Source of the DNA: Brachybacterium sillae
GTDB taxonomy: Bacteria; Actinomycetota; Actinomycetes; Actinomycetales; Dermabacteraceae
Assembly: GCF_025028335.1 (NCBI RefSeq)
Contig: NZ_JAFEUW010000001.1
Location: forward strand, 558,001-622,000
Direction of reading: 5' to 3'
Length of the DNA stretch: 64,000 nt
How positions within the stretch are numbered: the stretch's first letter is position 1; every line of letters starts with the position of its first letter. Below the pieces are notes generated by a model. It saw only the letters and a list, made by a program, of their open reading frames with translations. It did not search any database and was not told the DNA's origin. The translations under genes and the position numbers were made by a program. Positions 9,901-18,218 of this stretch are shown piece by piece.

Positions 9901-10037
9901 AGGAGAGCGCCGAGGACACCCACAGTGATCACCAGCGGGGAGATCCGCCGCCGAGCGGGCCTGCCGGCTGCGGTAGCGGAACCGGCCGGGCCGGAACCGC
10001 GGAGGGGGTCGTCATCGGAGGGGAACGCGTAGCTCAC
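6933..10037 (-). CDS. UPF0182 family large integral membrane protein
   Basis: A 1034-residue protein starting at GTG 10037. The first ~320 residues hold about seven hydrophobic segments (for example SPLVITVGVLGALLILLLLA and RWIARAVLFTVGFVLFALPL). A large hydrophilic domain rich in Trp/Tyr follows, typical of the UPF0182/COG1615 family, and then an Ala/Asp-rich low-complexity tail (residues ~930-1034) ending in GGASDAGGQGG. The family is conserved across actinobacteria and cyanobacteria; I know of no established biochemical function. The head-to-head PPA1309-family gene beyond its 5' end is a recurrent partner. Confidence 0.93.
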   Translation of the reverse strand: MSYAFPSDDDPLRGSGPAGSATAAGRPARRRISPLVITVGVLGALLILLLLAAEYGTTYLWFQQLGYTSVLWTRWIARAVLFTVGFVLFALPLWLSMRWCYRARPVYAPVTREQEAIDQFRRAIDPLRRTLTLLAPLVIGAFAGLALASRWQEALLFLHPQSFGTEDPVFGRDVGFYVFTVPFIDIILAVLQFLLVVLILASLVGHFLFGGLQWTQEEGLLLTRAARRHLGLLAVLYLIRQAVALWFERYTVLTGSHGRFDGASYTDVNAIVPAKTILAIAALLVALLVLAWMIRGDLRLPLVGVGALVLASLAVGVAYPWFVQKVRVDPSELAMEQPYIAENIAATRTAFDVDDVRVVQYAAATDAEAGALRADAETTAQIRLLDPAVVAPTFNQREANRRYWGFEDVLSVDRYEIDGSLQDTVIGVRELRPDTFELETQPWVNQHMIYTHGYGVVAAYGNRRAANGEPAYFQSGVPGQGALGTFEERVYFGRHSPDYSIVGAPEGANPLEFDYQSTTGQDSGADAQQYNTFTGDGGPSIGNPLNRLLYAVKFRDINILISSYVNEESQILYDRDPQDRVRAVAPFLELDSAVQPAVVDGRLVWVIDGYTATDRYPYSRTLDMRQTATDSVTSSQELGFRGTGRVNYLRNGVKATVDAFDGSVTLYAWDTEDPILRAWQETFPQALRPAQEIDGALMSHLRYPQDMFKAQREILGRYHVTDPDEFFGQQDFWQVSEDPTQQAAAAQDGQQTPQPAQPPYYLTMQMPGQDTPRFSLSTSYIPARGQQVLTGMLVADSETGNASGNPADTYGDLTLLVLPSTNPVPGPRQVQASFNAEPNVSRALNLLKSGNSEVLNGNLLTVPVGGGLLYVQPVYLQSSTSGGGTQYPLLQLVLVSFGNRIGFAPTLDEALDQVFGGDSGANAGDASVPATGTAGSADTEDGTTAAASDPDQQAAPPAAAAGDAQARLDQALAEMETATREAEQALQAGDWEAYGAAQDTLQQALRDALAANAELGGTAPSDAGGASDAGGQGG

Positions 10038-10140
10038 GGGGTACCTTCGTGCAGAGGGGGCGCCGGTGGCTCACAGCCCCCACGGTGAGCGGAGGGAGCG
10101 AACCGTTTCCCATTGTGTCAGCCCTGAAGGAGACCCGCAC

Positions 10141-10725
10141 ATGACCGACTCCCCTGCCGGCCCCCAGATCGAGGACGCGGAGGAACCCGATCTGGACCCC
10201 CGCACCGCAGCTCTGGCCGCGGCGCTGCTGGAGATCGACCGCCACGCAGGGACGGACCCGTTGACGGGCCCCCGGCTCTTCGCCCTGGTCCTCACCGCGC
10301 CGCTGCTGCAGGCTCAACCGGCGTTCGCCGAGCTGCTGGATGAGCCGACGCGGGCGGCGGCCGCCGCGGACCCGCATCACCTCACCTCCGTGGAGTTGGA
10401 GGCCCCGCCCGGGGTCGAGGACCCCCGGGAGGCGGTGCTCGGTATCGCCTGGCCCGGGGTGGACGGCGCGGCGGTGGTCGCGGATCTCCCGGCCGAGGCG
10501 TGGCGCCAGGGAGATGGGCCTGTGCAGCTGGGAGATCCTCTGGCCGGTCACGGTCTGCGTGTGGCCGCGGGGGCGCTCACCGATGGCACCACCTGGTGCG
10601 CGGTGCGTGGGGGTGAGCGCGAGGACTTGCTGCTGGGCCCCGCCCTGGTGCCGGCGCTGGTCGAGGCGCTTCTGGCCGTGCTCGGAGCGGATCCGACGGG
10701 GGATCAGGAACCGGGCACCGACTGA
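10141..10725 (+). CDS. PPA1309 family protein
   Basis: A 194-residue acidic protein starting at ATG 10141, 8 bases after GAAGGAGA. It has the layout of the actinobacterial PPA1309 family: an N-terminal helix DPRTAALAAALLEIDRHAG, then PRLFALVLTAPL and a C-terminal LVPALVEALLAVL segment, with no signal peptide. The family is almost always next to a UPF0182 gene, as here (divergent, 103 bases apart). Function is unknown. Confidence 0.85.
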   Translation: MTDSPAGPQIEDAEEPDLDPRTAALAAALLEIDRHAGTDPLTGPRLFALVLTAPLLQAQPAFAELLDEPTRAAAAADPHHLTSVELEAPPGVEDPREAVLGIAWPGVDGAAVVADLPAEAWRQGDGPVQLGDPLAGHGLRVAAGALTDGTTWCAVRGGEREDLLLGPALVPALVEALLAVLGADPTGDQEPGTD

Positions 10726-10733
10726 CCGGCGCA

Positions 10734-10774
10734 GCGGCGGGAGGTCCCGTCGGGACCCGGGAGCATCCCGCCGC
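10734..10774. terminator. hairpin between convergent PPA1309-family gene and ssb
   Basis: GCGGCGGGA pairs with TCCCGCCGC, with a smaller GGTCCCG/CGGGACC stem inside. It lies in the 61-base gap between the two convergent stops. Confidence 0.6.
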
Positions 10775-10786
10775 CGCCCCGGAGGA

Positions 10787-11299
10787 TCAGGCGCTGACCA
10801 GGGCCTCGTCCTGGCGGGGATCGACGCCGAGCGCCTCGTACGCCGAGGGATCGGAGCCCTCGTCCCCCGCCGGGTCCTGCTGCGAGCCGCTCCCGACGAT
10901 CTCCCCGGTCTCCGTGTCGACCGCGGGTTCGCCACGGCGGGTCACCTTGGTAAAGATCGTGGCGCCGTAGGTGAGGTCGTGACCGAGGGACTCGGCGGTG
11001 AGCACCAGGGTGTGACCGGAGCCGCCGTCCTCCCGCTCCCACTCGGCGCTGCCGAGTCGACCGGTGACGATCAGCGGCTGGCCCTTGCGGACGCTGCGGC
11101 GGACGTTGTCGGCGAGCGCCCCACGGGTGTAGACGGTCACGTACTCCGTCTTGCGGTCGGCGAAGGCGCCGGTCGCGCGGTCGTAGTAGCTGGAGGTGCA
11201 GGCCAGCCGGACGGACACGGCGTGGCTGCCGTCCGAGTACTCCCGCAGCTCGGGGTCGCGGGTGGCATTGCCGATGAGGGTGGTGCGGATCTCTCGCAT
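10787..11299 (-). CDS. ssb: single-stranded DNA-binding protein
   Basis: A 170-residue protein with an OB-fold SSB domain in residues 1-110: MREIRTTLIGNATRDPELRE, TEYVTVYTRGALADNVRRSVRKGQ and LIVTGRLGSAEWE. A variable acidic C-terminal tail follows. The tail ends DPRQDEALVSA and lacks the DDDIPF-like acidic tip of replicative SSB, so this is probably the secondary SSB rather than the one between rpsF and rpsR. ATG 11299 is preferred over an upstream ATG at 11332 because the SSB fold starts there and GAAAGG lies just upstream. Confidence 0.88.
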   Translation of the reverse strand: MREIRTTLIGNATRDPELREYSDGSHAVSVRLACTSSYYDRATGAFADRKTEYVTVYTRGALADNVRRSVRKGQPLIVTGRLGSAEWEREDGGSGHTLVLTAESLGHDLTYGATIFTKVTRRGEPAVDTETGEIVGSGSQQDPAGDEGSDPSAYEALGVDPRQDEALVSA

Positions 11300-11502
11300 G
11301 GGATGTGCCTTTCGTGAAGGGGCCCGGATCACCGGGTCCGGTGCGGTACCGGTGTCACGAGAGTGCGGGGCCGAGGGCGGCCGATGCGAGGAGTCGGCCT
11401 CGATGGTGGATGACCGGCTCTTGGGGAGGAAACGCGCGGGGAGCCCGACGGTGGGTCGATGGGTCCGTCGGAATCTCGCGTCCGGCGGCCCCGGATCGAC
11501 GG

Positions 11503-11539
11503 CGAAGGCCGCCCCGGGGTGGGTCCGGGGCGGCCTTCG
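11503..11539 (-). terminator. terminator hairpin after sodA
   Basis: CGAAGGCCGCCCCGG is matched by CCGGGGCGGCCTTCG, a 15-bp perfect stem, 16 bases beyond the sodA stop. Confidence 0.85.
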
Positions 11540-11555
11540 GTCGATCTCAGGGCGC

Positions 11556-12185
11556 TCAGAGCGAGGGCACCACCAGGCCGGAGCCGGCAGTGCGGGCCTT
11601 CTCGAAGCGCTGGGCGACGTCCGCCCAGTTCACGATGTTCCAGATCGCCTTGACGTAGTCGGCCTTGACGTTCTGGTAGTCGAGGTAGAAGGCGTGCTCC
11701 CACATGTCGAGCTGGAACAGCGGGATGGTCGCGACCGGCACGCCGTTCTGCTGGTCGTAGAACTGCTCGATCACGAGGTTTCCGCCGACGGGCTCGTAGG
11801 CGAGCACCGCCCAGCCGGAGCCCTGGATGCCCAGCGCCGCGGCGGTGAAGTGCTCACGGAACTTGTCGAACGACCCGAAGTGCTCGTCGATCGCCGCGGC
11901 GAGCTCGCCCTCCGGCTTGTCGCCACCCTCCGGGGAGAGGTTCTTCCAGAAGATCGAGTGGTTGGTGTGACCACCGAGGTTGAAGGCGAGGTCCTTCGAG
12001 TACTGATTCACCGCGCCGAAGTCGCCGGCCTCGCGGGCGGCGGCCAGCTTCTCCAGAGCGGTGTTCGCACCCTTGACGTAGGTCGCATGGTGCCCGTCGT
12101 GGTGCAGCTCCATGATGCGACCGGAGATGTGGGGCTCGAGCGCCGCGTAGTCGTAGTCGAGATCCGGGAGGGTGTACTCCGTCAT
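11556..12185 (-). CDS. sodA: superoxide dismutase, Mn/Fe family
   Basis: A 209-residue cytoplasmic enzyme that dismutates superoxide. The N-terminal helices carry [14 protein letters not shown], the middle has [20 protein letters not shown], and the C-terminal metal motif reads [13 protein letters not shown] (Asp and His ligands). Length and motifs fit the Mn/Fe family; the metal cannot be fixed from sequence alone, though Mn is usual in related actinobacteria. ATG 12185 starts the family-typical [19 protein letters not shown]. Single-gene unit with its own terminator. Confidence 0.96.
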   Translation of the reverse strand: MTEYTLPDLDYDYAALEPHISGRIMELHHDGHHATYVKGANTALEKLAAAREAGDFGAVNQYSKDLAFNLGGHTNHSIFWKNLSPEGGDKPEGELAAAIDEHFGSFDKFREHFTAAALGIQGSGWAVLAYEPVGGNLVIEQFYDQQNGVPVATIPLFQLDMWEHAFYLDYQNVKADYVKAIWNIVNWADVAQRFEKARTAGSGLVVPSL

Positions 12186-12344
12186 CAGTCGTCCTTTCAC
12201 GCGAGGGGTGCACGGGCGCCGGGGCGGCCGTGCCTTCCCTGCCATGATGGCACCCTTTTCTGAGCGGAGGCTCAGTGCACACCGCGCCTCCTCGACCTCC
12301 GCAGTCACATCCCGCCGTCTCGACTGTCAGGGGTCGACCCCAGA

Positions 12345-15300
12345 ATGGGACGGGTGACCGCACCCCGCGCGCTGGACGCCTTCCAGGAACCGACCCGTCG
12401 GTGGTTCCGGCGCGCCCTCGGGGAACCGACCGCCGCGCAGGAGGAGGCGTGGCGCACCATCAGCCGTGGGGACGACACCCTGGTGATCGCCCCGACCGGC
12501 TCGGGCAAGACCCTCGCCGCGTTCCTCACGGCGATCGACCGGCTGCTTCTGGCCCGACCGGACGCGGGAGACGACACTGCCGGGACCCGCGTGCTGTACG
12601 TGTCGCCGCTGAAGGCTCTGGGTGCCGACGTGCAGCGCAACCTGCGCTCGCCGCTGGTGGGGATCGAGCAGACGGCCGCTGCGGCAGAGGTGCCGACCTC
12701 CCGGGTCACCGTCGGGATCCGCACCGGGGATACCCCACCCGCGGAGCGTCGTCGCCTGGTGGCGACCCCGCCCGACATCCTCATCACCACCCCGGAGTCG
12801 CTGTTCCTGATGCTGTCCTCGGCGGCGCGGGAGACCCTCACGACGGTCGAGACGGTGATCGTCGACGAGATCCACGCCGTCGCGGCCTCCAAACGGGGGG
12901 TGCACCTGGCCCTGTCCCTCGCGCGTCTCGACGAGCTGGTGACCCGTCGCGGGCACCGGCGCGCGCCGCAGCGGATCGGACTGTCCGCCACCGTGGAACC
13001 CGCCGCGGAGATCGCTGCATTCCTCGGCTCCGCCGACGGTCGACCCCGACCCACGATCGTGCGCCCACCGTCCTCCAAACGGTGGGAACTGTCCATCCGT
13101 CTGCCGATCCGGGACTTCGCGGCGATCGGCCCTCCCGAGGACGCCTCCGAAGATGAGGCCGTCTCCGGCACCATCTGGCCGCATGTCGAGCGGGCGGTGC
13201 TCGAGAAGGTCCTCGCGCATCGCTCCACGATCGTGTTCGTGAACTCGCGCCGCCAGGCGGAGCGCCTGACGTCGGCGCTGAACCGTCTGCACACTCGCCG
13301 TCTGGCCGCTGCGGCCGAGGCCACCGGGGGTGACGCCGGGAACGACGCCGGTGACGGTGTCGACGATCTGCCCGGGGAGCTGGCCCGGGCCCACCACGGC
13401 TCCATGTCGAAGGAGCGGCGTCACGACATCGAGGAACAGCTCAAGAGCGGAGACCTGCGCTGCGTGGTGGCGACGAACTCCCTGGAACTCGGGATCGACA
13501 TGGGCGCCGTGGACCTCGTGGTGCAGGTCGAGACCCCGCCGTCGGTGGCGAGCCTGCTGCAGCGGGTCGGCCGAGCCGGTCACAGCGTCGGTGATGTCTC
13601 CCGCGGCGTGCTGCACCCGCTGCACCCCACGGATGTGTTGCGCGCCGCGGTCACCGTGCGGGAGGCGCTCGCCGGTCGGATCGAGCCGGTGCACATCCCC
13701 CACAACGCTCTCGACGTCCTGGCGCAGCACACCGTGAGTGCGGCTCTCGAAGAGGACCTCCCGGTGGAGGACTGGTTCGCGCGAGTGCGGACCGCCTACC
13801 CCTACGCCGCGCTGCCGCGCTCCGCGTTCGACGCGGTCATCGATCTGCTCACCGGCCGGTACCCCTCGACCGCGTTCAGCGACCTGCGGCCGCGGCTGGT
13901 GCTGGATCGTGACACCGGGGTGCTGCAGGCCCGGCCCGGTGCGCAGCGAGTGGTCGTCACCAGCGGCGGCACCATCCCCGATCGTGGCCTGTTCCCGGTC
14001 TACCTGGTCACCGGTGCCGAGGATGATCAGGCCAAACGCGTCGGGGAGCTCGACGAGGAGATGGTGTACGAATCCCGCCGCGGTGACGTCATCACCCTCG
14101 GCACCAGCTCCTGGCGGATCGAGGAGATCACCCACGACCGGGTGAACGTCTCCCCCGCCCTCGGCATGGCTGGCAAGATCCCCTTCTGGCACGGCGACGG
14201 CGCCGGACGGCCGGTGGAGACGGGCCGACGGATCGCCGCGTTCATGGACGACTACGCGGGCACCGACGGGCCGACGATCCGCTCGGCCCTGGCAGGCACC
14301 GGCCTGGACGAGAACGCCGCCAGGGCCGTCGCGACCCTGCTCTCGGACCAACTCGAGGCGACCGGCGCGGTGCCCGGGGAGCACCGTCTGGTGGTGGAGC
14401 GGTTCCGAGACGAGCTCGGAGATTGGCGCCTGGTCCTGCACTGCCCCCTCGGGCAGCGGATCACCGGCCCGTGGGCACTCGCCATCCAGGCCCGGGTGGA
14501 GGAACGCTTCGGGCTCGACGGGCAGGTGATGGCGGCCGACGACGGCATCGTGCTGCGGCTCCCCTACGGCGACGAGCCGCCCGGCGCGGACCTGCTGCTG
14601 CTGGACCCGGAGGAGGCCGACCGGATCGTGCGGGAGCGCATCGGCGGGTCCGCCCTGTTCGCCGCCCGGTTCCGGGAGGCCGCCGCCCGGGCGCTGCTGC
14701 TGCCGCGGCGGGACCCGAACTCGCGCTCCCCACTGTGGCAGCAGCGGCAGAAGTCCGCCCAGCTGCTGGAGACCGCGAGCCCGTACCCGCAGTTCCCGAT
14801 CATGCTGGAGGCTGCCCGGGAATGCCTGCAGGACGTGTACGACCTGCCGGCCCTGCTGGACGTCCTGGGGGACATCCGCTCCGGCCGCACCACCGTGGTG
14901 GAGGCGGAGACCCCGGAGCCGTCGCCACTGGCCCGATCGCTGCTGTTCGGGTACCTGGCGCAGTTCATCTACGACTCCGACGCCCCCCTGGCGGAGCGCC
15001 GCGCGGCCGCCCTCGCCCTGGACCCCGGGATGCTCGCTGAACTGCTGGGCACCACCAGCCTGCGCGAGCTGCTCGATGCGGAGGTCATCGACCGTGTGCA
15101 CGCGCAGCTGCAGGGTCTCGACGAGCGCTCCCGCCTGTCCTCCCCCGAGCAGCTGGCGGACGCACTGCGACGCCTGGGACCGCTGCGACCCGCGGAGATC
15201 GCCCGCCGCACCGCCGACGACGTCTCGGCCGAGGATCTGCTGGCGCCGCTGCAGGACAGGCACCGAGTGGTGACGGTACGCCTGGGTGGTGAGGAGCGCA

Positions 15301-17108
15301 TCGCGGTGGTGGAGGATGCCGCCGTGCTGCGTGATGGTCTCGGCGTCATGCTGCCGCCCGGCATCCCCCGGGTGCTGCTGGAGCCCGTCACCGACGCCGC
15401 CGACCAGGTGGTGCACCGCTGGGCCCGGACCCGCGGACCCTTCACCGCCCAGGAGCTCACGCGAGATCTCGCCCTCGCCCCCTCTCTGGCGTCGATGCTG
15501 CTGGAGCGGCTCGCCGTCGACGGCCGTCTGCAGCGCGGAGAGTTCACCCCCGGACGTGACGGGGAGGAGTGGGTGGACCCGGAGGTGCTCACCCGTATCC
15601 GCCGGGCGAGCCTCGCCGCGACCCGGGAGGCCATCGCCCCGGCCGACCCGGCGGCGTACGCGCTGCTGCTGGGGCGGTGGCAGCACGTGGAAGGCACCCC
15701 ACTGCGCGGCGCCGACGGGCTGCTGACCGCGATCGACCAGCTCGCCGGGGTGACCCTGCCGATGTCGGTGTGGGAGAGCCAGGTCCTCCCCGCGCGGGTG
15801 CGGGACATGTCGCCCGGCCTGCTCGATGGGCTGCTCGCCAGCGGGGAGGTCAGCTGGACCGCCCACGGGCGGCTCGGCACCCGCGATGCCCACATCCGCT
15901 TGCACCTCACCGAGGCGCTGCCCCTCAGCCTGGACCCGGAGCAGCTGGCCGCCGCCGAGGCGGGACTGGACCCGGAGGGGCTGCCCGCCCGGGTGCTCAC
16001 GCTGCTGCGGTCGACCCCCGGGGCGCTGCGCGCCGGGGAGATCCAGCAGGCCCTGCACGAGACCTCGGAGGACCCGCCGACGGGCACCGCCATCGGGGAG
16101 GCCCTCACCGAGCTCGCGCTCGCTTCCCTCGTCACCTGCGACAGCCTGGCCCTGCCCCGCCAGTGGGTGACCGGGCACGGCATCGGGGCGGCGGGCGGCG
16201 GTGCGGCCCGCACGACGGCCCCGTCCCGGGCGGGCGCACGGCGGCTCAGCCGGCGCGGTGCGGCACGACTCTCCGCCGCGGTGCTGCGCGACCCGTCACT
16301 CGCGGCCGGCGGGGGCGTCGGAGGACCGGCCGCCGCGGATCGTGCATCCGGCGGTGGCATCGGCTCCGGGCGATGGTCGGCCGTCCGCGTCGACCCTCTG
16401 GAGCCCGGTGCCCGGTCCGTCGCCCTCGCGACCCTGTTGCTCGACCGCCACGCGATCCTCACCCGCGGTGCCTTCACCGTGGAGGACATCCCCGGATCCT
16501 TCGCCGCGGTGTACCGCACCCTGGCGGCGATGGAGGACTCCGGGGCGGTCCGGCGGGGGTACTTCCTCGACGGCCTCGGGGCCTCGCAGTTCGCCGCGAC
16601 GGAGGCGGTCAACCGGCTGCGAGACGCCGAACGCGAGCTGCGCGACACCCACCGTCGCCCCACCGGCACGGTGCTCGCCACCACCGATCCCGCGAACCCC
16701 TACGGCGCCGCCCTGCCCTGGCCCGAGCTGCCGCAGGACGCCCCCGGTTCCGCCGCCGCACCCCACCCCGCACGCCGCGCCGGAGCCCTGGTCGTCCTGG
16801 TGGACGGACGCCCCGCCGCCGTGGTCGACCGCGGGGGGAAGAGCCTGCTGTGGTGGGCCGATGCCGAGCACACGGCCCTGACCGCGCGGCTGTTGGTGGA
16901 GGCCGTGGGACGGCGCGCCGTCCTGCCGCGGCTCAGTGTGGAGCGGATCAATGGCGCGCCGCTGGACTCCCCCGCGGCGGCGGAGATCGTCGAGCAGCTG
17001 CAGGCGGCCGGGGCCTACCGCTCCCCCCGTTCCCTGCGGGTGCGGGCCGGGGACCTGCCCGAGACACGGCCGACCGGCCAGAGCGGAGGTGACCGTGCCC
17101 GAAGGTGA
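12345..17108 (+). CDS. lhr: Lhr-type ATP-dependent DNA helicase (large)
   Basis: A 1587-residue superfamily 2 helicase. Walker A is APTGSGKT (residues 49-56) and the DEIH box is near 173-176. SATVEPAAEIAAFL (motif III), ATNSLELGIDMGAVDLVVQ (motif V) and LLQRVGRAGHSVG (motif VI) follow. After the helicase core come the winged-helix and beta-barrel Lhr-core domains and a further ~700-residue C-terminal region found in the long actinobacterial/proteobacterial Lhr. Lhr is a 3'-5' translocase that unwinds RNA:DNA hybrids and is linked to repair of mitomycin-type damage. The start could also be GTG 12354. The end overlaps the glycosylase gene by 14 bases. Confidence 0.94.
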   Translation: MGRVTAPRALDAFQEPTRRWFRRALGEPTAAQEEAWRTISRGDDTLVIAPTGSGKTLAAFLTAIDRLLLARPDAGDDTAGTRVLYVSPLKALGADVQRNLRSPLVGIEQTAAAAEVPTSRVTVGIRTGDTPPAERRRLVATPPDILITTPESLFLMLSSAARETLTTVETVIVDEIHAVAASKRGVHLALSLARLDELVTRRGHRRAPQRIGLSATVEPAAEIAAFLGSADGRPRPTIVRPPSSKRWELSIRLPIRDFAAIGPPEDASEDEAVSGTIWPHVERAVLEKVLAHRSTIVFVNSRRQAERLTSALNRLHTRRLAAAAEATGGDAGNDAGDGVDDLPGELARAHHGSMSKERRHDIEEQLKSGDLRCVVATNSLELGIDMGAVDLVVQVETPPSVASLLQRVGRAGHSVGDVSRGVLHPLHPTDVLRAAVTVREALAGRIEPVHIPHNALDVLAQHTVSAALEEDLPVEDWFARVRTAYPYAALPRSAFDAVIDLLTGRYPSTAFSDLRPRLVLDRDTGVLQARPGAQRVVVTSGGTIPDRGLFPVYLVTGAEDDQAKRVGELDEEMVYESRRGDVITLGTSSWRIEEITHDRVNVSPALGMAGKIPFWHGDGAGRPVETGRRIAAFMDDYAGTDGPTIRSALAGTGLDENAARAVATLLSDQLEATGAVPGEHRLVVERFRDELGDWRLVLHCPLGQRITGPWALAIQARVEERFGLDGQVMAADDGIVLRLPYGDEPPGADLLLLDPEEADRIVRERIGGSALFAARFREAAARALLLPRRDPNSRSPLWQQRQKSAQLLETASPYPQFPIMLEAARECLQDVYDLPALLDVLGDIRSGRTTVVEAETPEPSPLARSLLFGYLAQFIYDSDAPLAERRAAALALDPGMLAELLGTTSLRELLDAEVIDRVHAQLQGLDERSRLSSPEQLADALRRLGPLRPAEIARRTADDVSAEDLLAPLQDRHRVVTVRLGGEERIAVVEDAAVLRDGLGVMLPPGIPRVLLEPVTDAADQVVHRWARTRGPFTAQELTRDLALAPSLASMLLERLAVDGRLQRGEFTPGRDGEEWVDPEVLTRIRRASLAATREAIAPADPAAYALLLGRWQHVEGTPLRGADGLLTAIDQLAGVTLPMSVWESQVLPARVRDMSPGLLDGLLASGEVSWTAHGRLGTRDAHIRLHLTEALPLSLDPEQLAAAEAGLDPEGLPARVLTLLRSTPGALRAGEIQQALHETSEDPPTGTAIGEALTELALASLVTCDSLALPRQWVTGHGIGAAGGGAARTTAPSRAGARRLSRRGAARLSAAVLRDPSLAAGGGVGGPAAADRASGGGIGSGRWSAVRVDPLEPGARSVALATLLLDRHAILTRGAFTVEDIPGSFAAVYRTLAAMEDSGAVRRGYFLDGLGASQFAATEAVNRLRDAERELRDTHRRPTGTVLATTDPANPYGAALPWPELPQDAPGSAAAPHPARRAGALVVLVDGRPAAVVDRGGKSLLWWADAEHTALTARLLVEAVGRRAVLPRLSVERINGAPLDSPAAAEIVEQLQAAGAYRSPRSLRVRAGDLPETRPTGQSGGDRARR

Positions 17109-18024
17109 CACCGTGTACCGGCAGTGCGCGGTGCTGCATGACGCTCTGGCCGGGTCGCAGTTGGACCGCGCAGAGCTGCGGGTTCCGCGTCACGCCACCG
17201 AGAACCTCAGCGGGTGGCGTGTCGAGGAGGTCGTGCCCCGCGGGAAGCATCTGTTGATCCGTCTCAGCTCCCCGATGGCCGCGTCCGAGCACACCCCGCG
17301 GCTCCTCACCCTGCATTCGCACCTGATGATGGACGGCACCTGGTGGGTGGAACGGGGGGGCCGGCTGGTGCGCCCCCGCGACGAGGGCCGCGAGGACGCG
17401 CGCGCGAAGGCCCCGCACACCATCCGCATCCTCCTGGAGGCCACCCGCCCCGATGGGGAGACGGTGCGGGCGCTCGGCCTCGACGTGCAGCAGGTGCGGC
17501 TTGTGCCGACCGCGGAGGAAGCCAGCCTGATCGGACACCTCGGCCCGGATCTGCTGGATCCCGACTGGGGGCCCGAACTCGCAGCTCAGGCCGCCCGTGC
17601 CCTCCAGCAGGCGGGCACTCGGGCCGTGGGGTTCGCCCTGCTGGACCAACGGATCCTCGCGGGCATCGGGAACGTGTACCGCTCGGAGATCTGCTTCCTG
17701 GAGGGGATCCACCCGCTGGCCCCGGTCAATGCGCTGCCGGACCCCGCGCACACCGTGGACCTCGCGCATCGGCTGCTGCGGGCGAACCGCGACCGGTACC
17801 GGCGGATCACCACCGGCGGGGCGATGGGCCGCGACGGCGACCTGTGGGTGTACGCCCGGGTGGGCAGACCCTGCCGCCGCTGCGGCAGCCGTATCGTGCG
17901 CGAATACATCATCGACCCGGCCGCCCCCGACCAGGGCGAGCGATCCGTCTACACCTGCCCCCGCTGCCAGCCCCGACCGCCCGGAGCGCCGCCGGTGGTC
18001 CGGCGATGGGACCGCGCTGACTAG
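17095..18024 (+). CDS. nei: Fpg/Nei family DNA glycosylase/AP lyase (endonuclease VIII type)
   Basis: A 309-residue base-excision repair enzyme. The start GTG 17095 is fixed by the family rule that Pro follows the initiator Met: the mature N-terminus is PEGDTVYRQ, with catalytic Pro and Glu. The conserved Lys lies in PRGKHLLIRL, the helix-two-turn-helix in LAGIGNVYRSEICFLEGIHP, and a C-terminal zinc finger is formed by CRRCGSR...YTCPRCQ. PEGDT rather than PELPEV points to Nei rather than Fpg. It overlaps the end of lhr by 14 bases in another frame, which indicates coupled translation and a shared repair role. Confidence 0.92.
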   Translation: MPEGDTVYRQCAVLHDALAGSQLDRAELRVPRHATENLSGWRVEEVVPRGKHLLIRLSSPMAASEHTPRLLTLHSHLMMDGTWWVERGGRLVRPRDEGREDARAKAPHTIRILLEATRPDGETVRALGLDVQQVRLVPTAEEASLIGHLGPDLLDPDWGPELAAQAARALQQAGTRAVGFALLDQRILAGIGNVYRSEICFLEGIHPLAPVNALPDPAHTVDLAHRLLRANRDRYRRITTGGAMGRDGDLWVYARVGRPCRRCGSRIVREYIIDPAAPDQGERSVYTCPRCQPRPPGAPPVVRRWDRAD

Positions 18025-18050
18025 CATGGTCGAGTCGGTCCCACCGACCC

Positions 18051-18123
18051 GCCTCCATAGCTCAATGGATAGAGCAACGGCCTTCTAATCCGCAGGTTCC
18101 CGGTTCGAGTCCGGGTGGGGGCA
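18051..18123 (+). tRNA. tRNA-Arg (TCT)
   Basis: A standard 73-base cloverleaf with acceptor GCCTCCA/TGGGGGC, anticodon loop CTTCTAA (TCT) and T-arm CCCGGTTCGAGTCCGGG. CCA is not encoded. The 3' part is duplicated just downstream. Confidence 0.96.
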
Positions 18124-18196
18124 CCCTGTTCCTCCGGGGCGGCCCCGGTTCGAGTCCGGGTGGGGGCACCCTGTTCCTCCGGGGCGGCCCCGGTTC
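18099..18196 (+). repeat. 45-bp tandem repeats covering the 3' end of tRNA-Arg
   Basis: The block beginning CCCGGTTCGAGTCCGGGTGG at 18099 (T-arm, acceptor and 20 bases of downstream flank) recurs exactly at 18144. A third, partial copy (CCCGGTTC) begins at 18189. The period is 45 bases. Each full unit also carries the flank CCCTGTTCCTCCGGGGCGGC. The second copy would reproduce the tRNA 3' end without the 5' part, as seen at att-like sites or after local slippage. Confidence 0.9.
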
Positions 18197-18218
18197 ACTG
18201 ACCGGCGCGCCCCCGGGC

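Noticed and set aside
6894-10088. 1064-codon open frame opposite the UPF0182 gene
   Set aside because: Composition (Arg, Gly, Val, His) and lack of a start context mark it as a shadow of UPF0182.
12327-16178. Large antisense open frame within lhr
   Set aside because: Mirror of a strongly supported helicase; no recognisable protein features.
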